Shown: positions 1 through 8,840, numbered from the stretch's first letter. The stretch is 64,000 nucleotides of DNA from Phaeodactylibacter sp. (GCF_022763345.1 NZ_JALEGS010000013.1:1-64000); one strand, 5' to 3'. Notes: generated by a model not told the origin, from the letters alone. Numbers and translations: made by a program.

Positions 1-42
1 CGCCTTGATTATTTGGCTCTCTGTAAACTTTGATTTCTTCAT
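1..42 (-). CDS. IS3-family transposase OrfA, N-terminal 14 codons only
   Basis: The minus strand from 42 reads MKKSKFTESQIIKA and then leaves the window. This matches the usual start of IS3-family OrfA proteins (MKKxKFTExQII), the small helix-turn-helix protein that binds the IS ends and is made into OrfAB by frameshifting. The rest of the gene, including the DDE catalytic OrfB, would lie to the left of position 1. The family call rests on this short conserved N-terminus only, but the motif is characteristic. Confidence 0.7.
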   Translation of the reverse strand, partial: MKKSKFTESQIIKA

Positions 43-96
43 AACAGCTTAAAGTTAGTGAATTTTTAAACTGTCTTATTTTTACGCAAGTCTACA
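1..96 (-). mobile_element. End of an IS3-family insertion sequence (cut by window edge)
   Basis: On the minus strand the sequence from 96 downward begins TGTAGACTTGCG, which looks like an IS terminal inverted repeat, and runs into the start of a transposase OrfA at 42. Only this end of the element lies in the window, so the other end, the target duplication and the IS name cannot be determined. The TAG that ends the adjoining broken gene (92-94) lies inside this putative IS end, so the insertion appears to have truncated that gene. The exact IS boundary is inferred. Confidence 0.6.
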
Positions 97-1120
97 GGTT
101 GTTCCTTAACTTTTTGAGCAGGTGCCCGGTTTGCAGTGCCGGGCCTTCATAGTTGACATGGTAAATAAGGCTATCTCCGTTCAGGCATAAAAGTGTGATG
201 TCGCCAGGGAACAGTTCGTTGGGGAGCCATTCCCCATTAAGCTCTAGTTCATCAGATTGCTCAAACAGGATTAGGGCATCTTGATTATCATGGAGTTCAA
301 AGTCCAGCAATTTTGTCATGCTGCTGTTGATGCCCCCAAAGCTATGACTGGTTTTTGCCAGCTTTGTGTCATGGTCTACAATGGCATAATAGAAGGTCTG
401 CGTATTATACCCGGCTCGTATGGGATCAATTAGGGCTCCACCAATCTACAGCTGAAAGTTGTTGGCGCTGGAGTTAAAAAACTTCCCTGCTATATGGTAA
501 TCCCCATCATCGTCAACTTTTAAATGGACATCTCCATGGGTGGCGAGTGTATCCAGCCCATAAAAAAAGTCATCTATTAGTTCCAGATTCTCATTGAATG
601 TCAATACAAATGCTGCGCTCCCGGGGATACTTCTGACAAATTCGTCTTTAACAAAGAGGCTATCCGTACGGCTGACCGAACCATACATGTAGACTAAATC
701 ATTTTTAGTAATCATTCCAACATTAGAACCGGTAGCCGCCACGTTCCAGTTGCCCCAGCCCTCTTCAAACCCTTTAATGTATAAATTAGTATATCCCTGG
801 ATTTCATTGTCATCGTCCAACTGCAGCACATAGTAATAATTGCCCCGGCTATCGAGGAAAATACGCCCACCGGGGGCAATCAGCTCCCCATTGGCGGTCA
901 ACGGCAGGTGTCCGTATTCAAGCCCAAGGTAACTATACTGTGCTGATGCTTCGTAGGCTGCGTGGTCAATGGAAAGGTAATTCAAAGGCAGCTCTAAATC
1001 TATAGGCATCACAGTTATATTGCTGATTTGCTGGCCAGCTGCGCTCCCAGGCGCCACAGTCATAAAGCATGCCAGGATCAAATAACAGGTGATGCGGTTC
1101 TTGTTTTTTCGGAAACTCAT
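92..1120 (-). pseudogene. Secreted hypothetical protein, broken by an in-frame TAG and truncated by an IS
   Basis: A 224-codon reading frame starts at 1120 with a signal peptide (basic MSFRKNKNR, hydrophobic stretch, then AAGQQ) and stops at a TAG at 446-448. The same frame stays open for 42 codons beyond the stop and runs into a second open stretch ending at 92, so both parts were one protein of about 342 residues. The final stop (92-94) is supplied by the adjoining IS end, so the original C-terminus, possibly with a secretion tail, is lost. Content such as repeated GD/DG, Tyr and Asn positions suggests a beta-rich extracellular protein like the beta-propeller surface proteins of Bacteroidota. 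No specific family was recognised. Suppression of the TAG cannot be excluded but is unlikely. Confidence 0.75.
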
Positions 1121-1249
1121 ATTTATACGTCATTTACAGGTCTCAGAGCTGCCAGAGGAGCCCCCTAATAATTGCTTAAAGGTAGCGAGGATTCGTCAGG
1201 CTGCTAGATTGCCTCAGAAATAAATAGTAAAGAATGAGTCAGTTCAGTG

Positions 1250-1439
1250 TTATACGCAATACGAAGTGGTTTGCGACATCGGCCACTGACGAAGCATAGC
1301 TTGTCAGGACAGGCGCAAGCCACTTCCCAGCGTAAATGCTGACCCTACTGCCTTTAAGGTGGTCAAAGCCCAAAGGCGGCGAAACACGGGCAAGCATTGA
1401 GTAGGTTTGCTGTGGCAAACCACTTAATCGTCAGTATAA
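1250..1439. repeat. Palindromic intergenic element with imperfect terminal inverted repeats (MITE- or attC-like)
   Basis: The ends match as inverted repeats: TTATAC at 1250-1255 against GTATAA at 1434-1439, and a perfect 11-base pair AAGTGGTTTGC (1264-1274) against GCAAACCACTT (1415-1425). A further inverted copy with one mismatch, CGCAAGCCACTTC, lies internally near 1314-1326, and GGTTTGC-TGTG-GCAAACC forms a local hairpin at 1404-1421. The element encodes nothing visible. It could be a small non-autonomous transposon, a REP-type palindrome or a large attC-like site. No integrase is present in the window. Confidence 0.45.
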
Positions 1440-1776
1440 TTCCGATCAGATTAGGGATGAATAGGCTGGTTTGTATCTTCCTTCTTGAGCATTTTCAGTT
1501 GCTTTTACCGATAGCGTAGTGGAAAAGTTGATGTCTATACCTAATAATAGTTATTCCCTATACCTAATTCACAAACAGCTATATCAAAATTATCAAACCC
1601 ACTAGTGTTGTTTTGCCAAACAAAATCCTGCCAAGACCAATCAAACCCGGCAACATTCCAGGATTTTAGCGGATTTCAAAACCAGCAACAGCTGACCCAA
1701 ACCACCAATACCTAAAAAGGTGTAATATTCTCTAAACCTTATTTGTACTTTTTTGTATAAATTCCTGACATTTGCA

Positions 1777-1791
1777 TTAGAATTAGTCTAA
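1777..1791. promoter_or_regulatory. Palindrome upstream of sufB, possible Fur or Rrf2 operator
   Basis: TTAGA-ATTAG-TCTAA is a 5-5-5 palindrome 26 bases before the sufB start codon. It resembles iron- or Fe-S-responsive operators, and a cysteine-bearing Rrf2 regulator is encoded at the end of the same operon. A possible promoter lies just upstream (TTTG at 1742-1745; GACATTTG at 1767-1774 as a degenerate -7), so a protein bound here would overlap the transcription start. The regulator assignment is inference. Confidence 0.4.
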
Positions 1792-1817
1792 ATAACACTG
1801 GAAAAACCGCATAGATT

Positions 1818-3263
1818 ATGAGCGATTCCATGCAGACGCTGGAGCAGCATACCAAAAGCGACTATAAATATGGCTTCACCAGCAACATCGAAACGGACAA
1901 GCTGCCCAAGGGGCTAAGCGAAGATGTGGTCCGTGCGATCTCCGCCAAAAAGAATGAGCCGGAGTGGTTGACTGAGTGGCGCCTCAAGGCTTACCGCCAA
2001 TTCCTCGAAATGACCGAGCCTAAGTGGCCAAATGTGGACTACCCGCCGGTGGACCTTCAGGATATCATCTACTACGCTGCGCCCAAGAAGAAGAAAAAGC
2101 TCGACAGCCTTGATGAGGTAGACCCGGAGCTGCTGGATACCTTCAATAAGCTGGGTATCCCGCTCGACGAGCAAAAGATGCTGGCGGGGGTTGCAGTGGA
2201 TGCTGTGATTGACTCGGTTTCGGTAAAGACCACCTACAAGGAGAAGCTGGCGGAGCTGGGCATTATTTTCTGCTCCTTCAGCGAAGCCGTACAGGAACAC
2301 CCCGAACTGATAAAAAAATACATCGGTTCTGTAGTGCCGGCTAACGACAACTACTTCGCCGCACTGAACTCTGCCGTATTTAGCGATGGCTCTTTCGTGT
2401 ACCTGCCTAAAGGCGTGAAGTGCCCCATGGAGCTGAGCACTTATTTCCGTATCAACGAGCGGGACACCGGACAGTTTGAGCGCACCCTGATCGTTGCCGA
2501 AGAAGGCAGTCAGGTAAGCTACCTGGAAGGCTGTACGGCTCCAATGCGCGATGAGAATCAGTTGCACGCAGCGGTGGTAGAACTTGTAGCGATGGATGAT
2601 GCCACCATCAAGTATTCCACGGTACAAAACTGGTACCCTGGCGACAAAGACGGCAAGGGCGGTATCTATAACTTTGTTACCAAGCGGGGCCTTTGCAAAG
2701 GCGTCAATTCCAAGATTACCTGGACACAGGTGGAGACCGGTTCTGCCGTGACTTGGAAATACCCAAGCTGCGTCCTGCTGGGCGACAACTCTGTAGGTGA
2801 ATTCTACTCTGTCGCGGTTACCAATAACCGTCAGCAGGCCGACACGGGTACGAAAATGACCCACCTGGGCAAGAACACCCGCAGTACCATCATCTCCAAA
2901 GGTATTTCTGCAGGCTATAGCCACAACTCCTACCGCGGACTGGTAAAAATTGGCAAGAAGGCTGAAAATGCCCATAACTTCTCCGTTTGTGACTCCCTGC
3001 TCATGGGCGACAAGTGTGGCGCGCACACCTTCCCCTACCTGGAAGTGCAAAACAACACCGCCAAAGTAGAACACGAGGCCACGACTTCCAAGATTGGCGA
3101 AGATCAGCTGTTCTACCTCATGCAGCGCGGGCTGAGCGAGGAAAATGCAGTGAATACTATCGTCAACGGCTTTGCCAAGGAAGTCTTCAACGAGCTCCCA
3201 ATGGAATTCGCAGTGGAAGCACAGAAGCTCCTCGCTATCAGCCTGGAAGGCAGCGTTGGCTAA
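1818..3263 (+). CDS. sufB: Fe-S cluster assembly protein SufB
   Basis: SufB is the scaffold subunit of the cytosolic SufBC2D complex, on which iron-sulfur clusters are built from sulfur delivered by SufS/SufE. The 481-residue product is close to the usual 470-495 and is full length, with the SufBD beta-helix core and the conserved C-terminal segment ([16 protein letters not shown]) shared with SufD. It is the first gene of a co-directional operon sufB-C-D-S-(toxin module)-E-T-Rrf2. The start at ATG 1818 fits the family N-terminus. A palindrome at 1777-1791 probably regulates it. The identification is secure. Confidence 0.97.
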   Translation: MSDSMQTLEQHTKSDYKYGFTSNIETDKLPKGLSEDVVRAISAKKNEPEWLTEWRLKAYRQFLEMTEPKWPNVDYPPVDLQDIIYYAAPKKKKKLDSLDEVDPELLDTFNKLGIPLDEQKMLAGVAVDAVIDSVSVKTTYKEKLAELGIIFCSFSEAVQEHPELIKKYIGSVVPANDNYFAALNSAVFSDGSFVYLPKGVKCPMELSTYFRINERDTGQFERTLIVAEEGSQVSYLEGCTAPMRDENQLHAAVVELVAMDDATIKYSTVQNWYPGDKDGKGGIYNFVTKRGLCKGVNSKITWTQVETGSAVTWKYPSCVLLGDNSVGEFYSVAVTNNRQQADTGTKMTHLGKNTRSTIISKGISAGYSHNSYRGLVKIGKKAENAHNFSVCDSLLMGDKCGAHTFPYLEVQNNTAKVEHEATTSKIGEDQLFYLMQRGLSEENAVNTIVNGFAKEVFNELPMEFAVEAQKLLAISLEGSVG

Positions 3264-3280
3264 CCTTAAACATTAACCCG

Positions 3281-3298
3281 GGAAGGGGCTTCCCTTCC
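3281..3298 (+). promoter_or_regulatory. Intercistronic hairpin between sufB and sufC
   Basis: GGAAGGG-GCTT-CCCTTCC forms a perfect 7-base-pair stem with a four-base loop in the 72-base gap between sufB and sufC. Only a short T run follows, so it is more likely an RNA-processing or stability element, or a weak attenuator, than a full terminator. It could make sufB transcript more abundant than the downstream genes. Confidence 0.5.
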
Positions 3299-3335
3299 TT
3301 ACCCAAATTGATCACGACAAAAATACCAAACCATA

Positions 3336-4097
3336 ATGTTGACTGTAAAAGACTTGAAAGTTGCGGTTGAAGATAAAACCATTCTGAACGGCATCAATCT
3401 GGAAGTAAAGCCGGGCGAAGTGCATGCCATCATGGGCCCTAATGGCTCTGGTAAGAGTACATTCGCCAATGTCATCGCGGGCCGTGAGGACTATGAAGTG
3501 GAAAGCGGCAGCGTAATCTATAAAGGCGAAGACCTCCTCGAGATGGAAGTGGACGAGCGCGCCTTGGCAGGTATCTTCATGGCTTTTCAGTACCCGGTCG
3601 AAATTCCGGGCGTGAGCACCTCTAACTTCCTCAAAAGCATCGTCAATGCCAACCGCGAGGCACGCGGACTGGAGGAGCTGAATGCCATGCAGATGCTGAA
3701 GTACATCCGCGAGAAAATCGAGCTGGTGGGCATGGACGAGAAGTTCCTGCGCCGCTCCCTCAACGAAGGCTTCTCCGGTGGTGAAAAGAAGCGTAGTGAG
3801 ATGCTGCAAATGGCACTGCTCGAGCCTTCACTGGCGATCCTGGACGAGACCGACTCCGGACTGGATATTGATGCGCTTCGCATCGTTTCAGAGGCCGTGA
3901 ATAAGCTCCGTACGCAGGACCGTTCCTTCATTATCGTTACCCACTATCAGCGCCTGCTCAACTACATTGAGCCTGACTTTGTGCACGTGCTGTACAATGG
4001 ACGCATCGTGAAGTCTGGCGACAAGTCGCTCGCTCTGGAGCTGGAAGATAAGGGCTATGATTGGATCAAGGAAGAGGTGGACGCAGTAGCGGTATAA
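3336..4097 (+). CDS. sufC: Fe-S cluster assembly ATPase SufC
   Basis: SufC is the ABC-type ATPase that drives conformational change in SufBC2D during cluster assembly; it is not a transporter. The 253-residue product has Walker A GPNGSGKST (34-42), the ABC signature SGGEKKR (147-153) and Walker B LAILDETDSGLD (166-177). The SufC-type signature with KKR distinguishes it from exporter ATPases. It follows sufB after a 72-base gap containing a hairpin and precedes sufD. Confidence 0.97.
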   Translation: MLTVKDLKVAVEDKTILNGINLEVKPGEVHAIMGPNGSGKSTFANVIAGREDYEVESGSVIYKGEDLLEMEVDERALAGIFMAFQYPVEIPGVSTSNFLKSIVNANREARGLEELNAMQMLKYIREKIELVGMDEKFLRRSLNEGFSGGEKKRSEMLQMALLEPSLAILDETDSGLDIDALRIVSEAVNKLRTQDRSFIIVTHYQRLLNYIEPDFVHVLYNGRIVKSGDKSLALELEDKGYDWIKEEVDAVAV

Positions 4098-4199
4098 CGA
4101 CCCTGCCTGCAACCAAAGTCATTCATTTACGAACCTAAGCTGCCGGCTTATTCAACCCCACAGTTTGACTAAGCCGCACTTCAAATAATAGCTTACGAT

Positions 4200-5540
4200 A
4201 TGTCAACAACCGTAGCTCAGGACAGATACGCAGCCGAAAAACAGAAATTTCAGGAGCTGTTTGAGCAAACTGAAGCCGCGAATCAGCAGCCGGCTCATCC
4301 GCTGGACGAGTACCGTCAACGGGCCATGGCGCTGGCGGGTGCACTGGACTTCCCTACCCGCCGCTGGGAAGAGTATAAGTACACGAGCGTCAACCGCATC
4401 CTTCAACCGGATTATGCCATTGGGCAGGTGCAGGGTGTAGACGCAGCTGATATCAAAACATACCTGCCGGAAGGCATGGACGCTCACTTGATTGTTTTTG
4501 TGAACGGCCAGCTCAGCGAGGCTTTGTCACATTTTGCCGAATTGCCAGCAGGAATGCACGTAATGCTTCTCCGGGATGCGATGGACAGCGACCGCTTCGG
4601 CAGCGTTGCCCGCGAACAGATGGATGGCATTCTGAAGGATCAGGACGATATCTTCGTGGCCCTCAACGCAGCATTCTCGCAACATAGCTTATTCTTGTAC
4701 AGCGAAAAGAATGTCGCTTGCGAAAAGCCTATCTACATCCTTCACCTGTCTACCAATGCCGAAACGCCCATCCTCAACAGCCACATGAATATCGCGCTGG
4801 CGGAGACGGGCAGTGAATTTGCCTACATCGAAGGCCAATTTGAGAAGCCGGGTGCTACCAGCACTTACTTTAACAACATCTACAACCGCGTTACCGTAGG
4901 CGCCAATGCTCACATCCACCACTACTGCCTGCAGCAGGAAGGAGCCGAGGGCTTTGTGATCAACCGGGTTGATGCCGAGCAGGACCGCGACAGCCAATTC
5001 TCCAACTACACCGTAGATCTCGGTGGCCGCATCGTGCGCAACAACCTGAACACCGTGCACAAAGGGTCTAACCTGACCACCAACTACTACGGCGTTTACT
5101 TTGGCAAGGAGCAACAGCACATTGACAATCACACCTTCATTGATCACGCCGTACCGCACTGTCAAAGCAACGAGCTTTACAAAGGCATCGTGACCGACAG
5201 CGCCCGTGGCGTATTCAACGGCAAAGTAATGGTACGCAAAGATGCACAAAAGACCAATGCCTTCCAGCAAAGCAGCAGCTTGGTTTTATCCAACAAAGCC
5301 GAAATGGACAGCAAGCCACAGCTCGAAATCTTTGCTGATGACGTAAAGTGCAGCCACGGTGCAACCATCGGCCAGCTCGACGAGTCCTCCGTTTTCTACC
5401 TGCGCAGCCGCGGCCTCAACGATCATCAGGCACGGGCGATGCTGCAGCACGCCTTCATCGCAGAGGTGCTGGAGTACTTTAAGCACGAGCAAGTCCGCGA
5501 TTTTGCAGAAATGCTGATCAACAAGAAATTCGAACAGTAG
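4200..5540 (+). CDS. sufD: Fe-S cluster assembly protein SufD
   Basis: SufD is the SufB paralogue that completes the SufBC2D scaffold and is needed for iron acquisition. The 446-residue product has a variable N-terminal region and the C-terminal SufBD core, including SSVFYLRSRGLNDHQAR, which aligns with the matching SufB segment. It lies about 100 bases after sufC, and its stop is only 6 bases before the sufS start, so the two are probably translated together. Confidence 0.95.
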   Translation: MSTTVAQDRYAAEKQKFQELFEQTEAANQQPAHPLDEYRQRAMALAGALDFPTRRWEEYKYTSVNRILQPDYAIGQVQGVDAADIKTYLPEGMDAHLIVFVNGQLSEALSHFAELPAGMHVMLLRDAMDSDRFGSVAREQMDGILKDQDDIFVALNAAFSQHSLFLYSEKNVACEKPIYILHLSTNAETPILNSHMNIALAETGSEFAYIEGQFEKPGATSTYFNNIYNRVTVGANAHIHHYCLQQEGAEGFVINRVDAEQDRDSQFSNYTVDLGGRIVRNNLNTVHKGSNLTTNYYGVYFGKEQQHIDNHTFIDHAVPHCQSNELYKGIVTDSARGVFNGKVMVRKDAQKTNAFQQSSSLVLSNKAEMDSKPQLEIFADDVKCSHGATIGQLDESSVFYLRSRGLNDHQARAMLQHAFIAEVLEYFKHEQVRDFAEMLINKKFEQ

Positions 5541-5546
5541 ACCAAC

Positions 5547-6785
5547 ATGGAAGTTACCGCTCAACAAGCGTTTGATATTGAAAAAATCCGCAAGGATTTC
5601 CCACTGCTGGAACAGGAGATGAATGGCAAGCCCATCATCTTCCTGGACAGTGCAGCCTCAAGCCAAAAGCCGGCACAGGTCATCGACCGGCTCAATGATT
5701 ACTACCGTACCGGGCATGCTAACGTGCACCGGGGGGTGTATCAGCTGAGCCAGGAAGCGACTGCGGCGTTTGAAGAGGCCCGGGAGCTTGTGCGCCAATT
5801 CATCAATGCCCCTTCCGAAAAGGAAGTCATCTTTGTCCGGGGCTGCACAGAAGGGATCAACCTTGTTGCCTCTTCCTACGGGCGGAAATTCATAAATCAG
5901 GGTGATGCGGTACTGATTACAACCATGGAGCACCATTCCAATATTGTGCCCTGGCAGATGATTTGTGAGGAGCGCGGAGCAGAACTTCGGGTGGCACCGG
6001 TTAATGATGCGGGCGAAATTGACCTGGATGCCCTTTACGAGCTGCTGGATGAGCGGGTGAAAATCGTTTCTCTGGTGCACGTGTCTAATGCTTTGGGCAC
6101 GGTCAACCCCGTGAAAGCCATTATCGACCGGGCGCACAAGCTGAACATCCCGGTGCTGGTGGACGGCGCACAAGCCATTCCCCACACCCAGGTGGACGTT
6201 CAGGCGCTTGATGCTGATTTTTACACCTTCTCCGGTCACAAGATGTTTGGCCCAACGGGTATCGGAGTGCTATATGGCAAGGAAGAATGGCTGGAGCAAA
6301 TGCCGCCCTACCATGGCGGAGGAGAGATGATCAAAACGGTGACTTTCGAAAAGACCACCTACAACGAATTGCCGCATAAGTTCGAAGCCGGCACGCCGGA
6401 TATTTCCGGGGTCATCGGCTTGGGGGAAGCTGTGAAGTACATGCAAAGTGTGGGCTATGAAAATATCAGCCGGCACGAGCACGAACTGCTGGTCTACGCT
6501 ACAGAGCAGTTGGAACAAATAGAAGGTCTGCGCATCATTGGTACAGCAAGGGAAAAAGCCAGCGTGGTCTCCTTCATCGTGGACGGGGTACACCCTTACG
6601 ATCTGGGTGCCATACTGGACAAACTCGGCATTGCAGTACGCACCGGTCACCACTGTACCCAGCCCCTCATGGCCCGGTATGAAATCCCCGGTACGGTGCG
6701 GGCTTCCTTCGCCTTCTACAACAACAAAGCGGATATTGATGCGCTGGTGGCGGGAATTAACAGGGCGGTTTTGATGTTAAAGTAA
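5547..6785 (+). CDS. sufS: Cysteine desulfurase SufS
   Basis: SufS is the PLP-dependent type II cysteine desulfurase that takes sulfur from cysteine and passes it to SufE. The 412-residue product has the class V aminotransferase fold, the PLP lysine K232 in SGHKMFGPTGIG, the EHHSN motif near 128-132 and the active-site cysteine C370 in RTGHHCTQP, all typical of SufS. The start at 5547 gives the family-like N-terminus. Downstream, a toxin-antitoxin module separates it from its partner sufE. Confidence 0.96.
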   Translation: MEVTAQQAFDIEKIRKDFPLLEQEMNGKPIIFLDSAASSQKPAQVIDRLNDYYRTGHANVHRGVYQLSQEATAAFEEARELVRQFINAPSEKEVIFVRGCTEGINLVASSYGRKFINQGDAVLITTMEHHSNIVPWQMICEERGAELRVAPVNDAGEIDLDALYELLDERVKIVSLVHVSNALGTVNPVKAIIDRAHKLNIPVLVDGAQAIPHTQVDVQALDADFYTFSGHKMFGPTGIGVLYGKEEWLEQMPPYHGGGEMIKTVTFEKTTYNELPHKFEAGTPDISGVIGLGEAVKYMQSVGYENISRHEHELLVYATEQLEQIEGLRIIGTAREKASVVSFIVDGVHPYDLGAILDKLGIAVRTGHHCTQPLMARYEIPGTVRASFAFYNNKADIDALVAGINRAVLMLK

Positions 6786-6798
6786 AAAATATCGACCA

Positions 6799-7050
6799 AT
6801 GACATTAACGATTCCTGACATCATGCTGGAACGCATGAATATCAAAGAAGAAGATCTCAAAGTTGAACTCGCAGTACTGCTTTACGATAAAGGATCGCTT
6901 TCTTTTGGGCAAGCTAAAGTTCTTGCCGGATTAGATCATTTAGGTTTCCAAAAAGCATTGAAAGACAGAGGGGTATCTTTGAACTATGATATAGATGAAT
7001 TTCACAAGGATCTAAAAACGCTAGGCATTAATCCTAAACCCTCTTCTTGA
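6799..7050 (+). CDS. UPF0175-family antitoxin
   Basis: The 83-residue protein has the UPF0175 pattern: ELAVLLYDKGSLSFGQAKVLAGL followed by FQKALKDRGVSLNYD, with a helical N-terminal half and a short toxin-binding tail. Such proteins are antitoxins of PIN-type toxins and usually regulate their own operon. It starts 13 bases after the sufS stop, and its stop is 1 base before the toxin start, so it reads as part of the suf transcript. The base composition of the pair is clearly more AT-rich than the surrounding suf genes, which suggests insertion by transfer. No palindromic operator was recognised. Confidence 0.8.
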   Translation: MTLTIPDIMLERMNIKEEDLKVELAVLLYDKGSLSFGQAKVLAGLDHLGFQKALKDRGVSLNYDIDEFHKDLKTLGINPKPSS

Positions 7051-7051
7051 G

Positions 7052-7531
7052 ATGATTGTAGTTAGTGATACCTCTGCAATTACCAACTTGATCCAAATAG
7101 ATCATCTTTGGTTGCTAAGAGAAGTGTATCAAAATATTATCATTCCTCAGGCAGTGTACGATGAGTTGGTTTCAGACACAAAAAACAAATTGATAATTGA
7201 ATCACTTAGCTGGATTAAAATAAAAGAAGTCAAAGAAAACGACATCACTAGAAACCTCAAAGAGGTTCTAGACCCCGGAGAATCTGAGGCAATTACACTT
7301 GCTCTTGAACTAGACGCCGATTTTATCATTATTGATGAAAAAAAGGGGCGAAAAATCGCGGAAGATTATGGCTTACGCAAAATTGGTCTTGTTGGTATTT
7401 TAGTTGAATCAAAACGAAAAGGGCTTATTAAAGAGGTTCGAAACTTATTAGAACAACTTATTGAAAAGGCTAACTTTTTTGTAAGCGAAAAGCTATATAA
7501 GGATGTCCTCTTCCAGTTAAATGAATTATAA
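7052..7531 (+). CDS. PIN-domain (DUF3368) toxin
   Basis: A 159-residue PIN-fold protein of the DUF3368 type, the usual partner of UPF0175 antitoxins. Such toxins are metal-dependent RNases. Acidic residues expected in the active site are present: D6 (SDTSAIT), E38 (YDELV), E79 (GESEAI) and D95 (IIIDEKKGRKIA), so it is probably active. Its stop codon (7529-7531) is followed directly by the sufE ATG at 7532, so ribosomes finishing the toxin may restart on sufE. The gene is AT-rich and sits in the middle of the suf operon. Confidence 0.8.
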   Translation: MIVVSDTSAITNLIQIDHLWLLREVYQNIIIPQAVYDELVSDTKNKLIIESLSWIKIKEVKENDITRNLKEVLDPGESEAITLALELDADFIIIDEKKGRKIAEDYGLRKIGLVGILVESKRKGLIKEVRNLLEQLIEKANFFVSEKLYKDVLFQLNEL

Positions 7532-7957
7532 ATGAACCCAATCAACAGCATACAAGACGAAATCATCGAGGAGTTTGCCTTCTTCGGCGACTGGATGGAG
7601 AAGTACGAGTATATCATCGATTTGGGCAAATCTCTGCCTCTGATCGATGAGCAGTACAAAGATGAAGACCACCTGATCAAGGGTTGTCAGAGTCAGGTTT
7701 GGCTGCATGCAGATGAAGCAGAAGGAACAGTAAGTTTTACAGCCGATAGTGACGCTGTCATCACCAAAGGAATCATCGCTTTGCTGGTTCGGGTCCTGTC
7801 TGGCCAAAAAGCTGATGAGATTGCACAGGCAGACCTCTATTTTATCGACAAAATTGGATTGAAGGAGCACCTGTCCCCCACCCGCTCCAACGGGCTGGTC
7901 AGTATGGTCAAGCAAATGAAAATGTATGGCCTGGCCATCAACGCGAAAAGCCAGTGA
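7532..7957 (+). CDS. sufE: Sulfur acceptor SufE
   Basis: SufE accepts persulfide sulfur from SufS C370 and carries it to SufBC2D, also stimulating the desulfurase. The 141-residue product has the family cysteine at C52 within LIKGCQSQVW, the conserved SufE motif, and the typical length. Its start abuts the toxin stop with no gap. In most relatives sufE directly follows sufS, so here the order has been interrupted by the toxin module. Confidence 0.94.
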   Translation: MNPINSIQDEIIEEFAFFGDWMEKYEYIIDLGKSLPLIDEQYKDEDHLIKGCQSQVWLHADEAEGTVSFTADSDAVITKGIIALLVRVLSGQKADEIAQADLYFIDKIGLKEHLSPTRSNGLVSMVKQMKMYGLAINAKSQ

Positions 7958-8001
7958 CAACGCCTCCTCTTTTGTGTACGCAACGTCAAAGAAGATCAAT
8001 C

Positions 8002-8313
8002 ATGGACAAAGCAGCATTAGAAGCCAAAATCGTAGAAGCCACCAAAACCGTATATGATCCGGAAATCCCGGTAGACATTTACGAGCTGGGGCTGATTTAC
8101 AATATTGACATCAATGATAAAGGCGTCGTCAATCTGCGCATGACGCTTACTACGCCGATGTGCCCGGTAGCAGATTCTTTGCCAATGGAAGTGCAGCAAA
8201 AAGTAGCTATGGTAGAGGGCGTCAATGATGTGGAACTTGAAGTTGTCTATGACCCACCCTGGAGCAAGGACATGATGAGCGAAGAAGCGCGGTTTGCACT
8301 GGACATGTTTTAA
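8002..8313 (+). CDS. sufT: SufT/MIP18-family (DUF59) Fe-S assembly protein
   Basis: A 103-residue DUF59 protein with DPEIPVDIYELGLIY and TTPMCPVADSL (cysteine C54), the hallmarks of SufT-type proteins that help mature Fe-S proteins. The ATG at 8002 is preferred to the upstream in-frame ATG at 7954: it is preceded by an AAGAAG ribosome-binding sequence and gives the family N-terminus, while the 16 extra residues would overlap the end of sufE. It is the sixth suf gene in the operon. Confidence 0.9.
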   Translation: MDKAALEAKIVEATKTVYDPEIPVDIYELGLIYNIDINDKGVVNLRMTLTTPMCPVADSLPMEVQQKVAMVEGVNDVELEVVYDPPWSKDMMSEEARFALDMF

Positions 8314-8366
8314 TCCGATTGTACGAAACAAACATTATTCACCACTGATCCTAATCGCAAAAGGCC

Positions 8367-8840
8367 ATGAAAATTTCCGCCCAAGATGAATATGGACTGC
8401 GCATCCTCATCCGCATCGCGGAAGCCAATGAACAGGAAGGGCTGAGCATTCCACAAATCAGCGAACTGGAGGGGATGTCAGACAGCTATGTTGGCAAACT
8501 AACTCGTACGCTGCGGCTGGCGGGCTTCATTGAAAGCACCCGTGGCCAGAAAGGAGGCTATGTACTGGCGCAAGCTCCGGAAGACATCAACGTCGGGGAA
8601 GTCTTGCGCGCACTCGGCGGAGCACTTTTTGACGAAGGCTTTTGCAATAAGCACTCTGCAGGCTTTCGGATTTGCACGAATTCGGTAGACTGTTCCGTGC
8701 GGTCTTTATGGCGGGTGGTGCAACAGTCGCTCGATCATGTACTAGGGCAAATCAGCCTGAAGGACCTGCTTGCTTCTGAAACCGAGACCAACTCTGCCCT
8801 GGAGCAAATTCTGTTGCAAATACAACCAGCTACTGCTTAA
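8367..8840 (+). CDS. Rrf2-family Fe-S-sensing transcriptional regulator
   Basis: A 157-residue Rrf2/IscR-type winged-helix repressor (N-terminal helix-turn-helix, KGGYVLA at 62-68). Three cysteines, C93, C103 and C109, match the cluster-binding triad of IscR-like proteins, so it could sense Fe-S status through a bound cluster. It ends the suf operon, and a palindrome in front of sufB (1777-1791) is a plausible target, giving feedback control of cluster assembly. Whether it acts on suf here is inference from position and cysteines. Confidence 0.9.
   Translation: MKISAQDEYGLRILIRIAEANEQEGLSIPQISELEGMSDSYVGKLTRTLRLAGFIESTRGQKGGYVLAQAPEDINVGEVLRALGGALFDEGFCNKHSAGFRICTNSVDCSVRSLWRVVQQSLDHVLGQISLKDLLASETETNSALEQILLQIQPATA

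Larger units (their letters stand above)
1121..1817. other. Gene-free stretch between the broken secreted gene and sufB
   Basis: No convincing reading frame is seen. It holds a palindromic element (1250-1439), an AT-rich segment (about 1440-1800) that probably carries the suf promoter, and a palindrome 27 bases before sufB. On the minus strand TACCTTTA at 1177-1184 is a weak -7-like match that could serve the broken gene at 1120. Confidence 0.6.

Noticed and set aside
1914..3074. Long minus-strand frame of 386 codons across sufB
   Set aside because: It lies wholly inside sufB, a secure gene, and has no family resemblance; it is a shadow of GC-biased codons.
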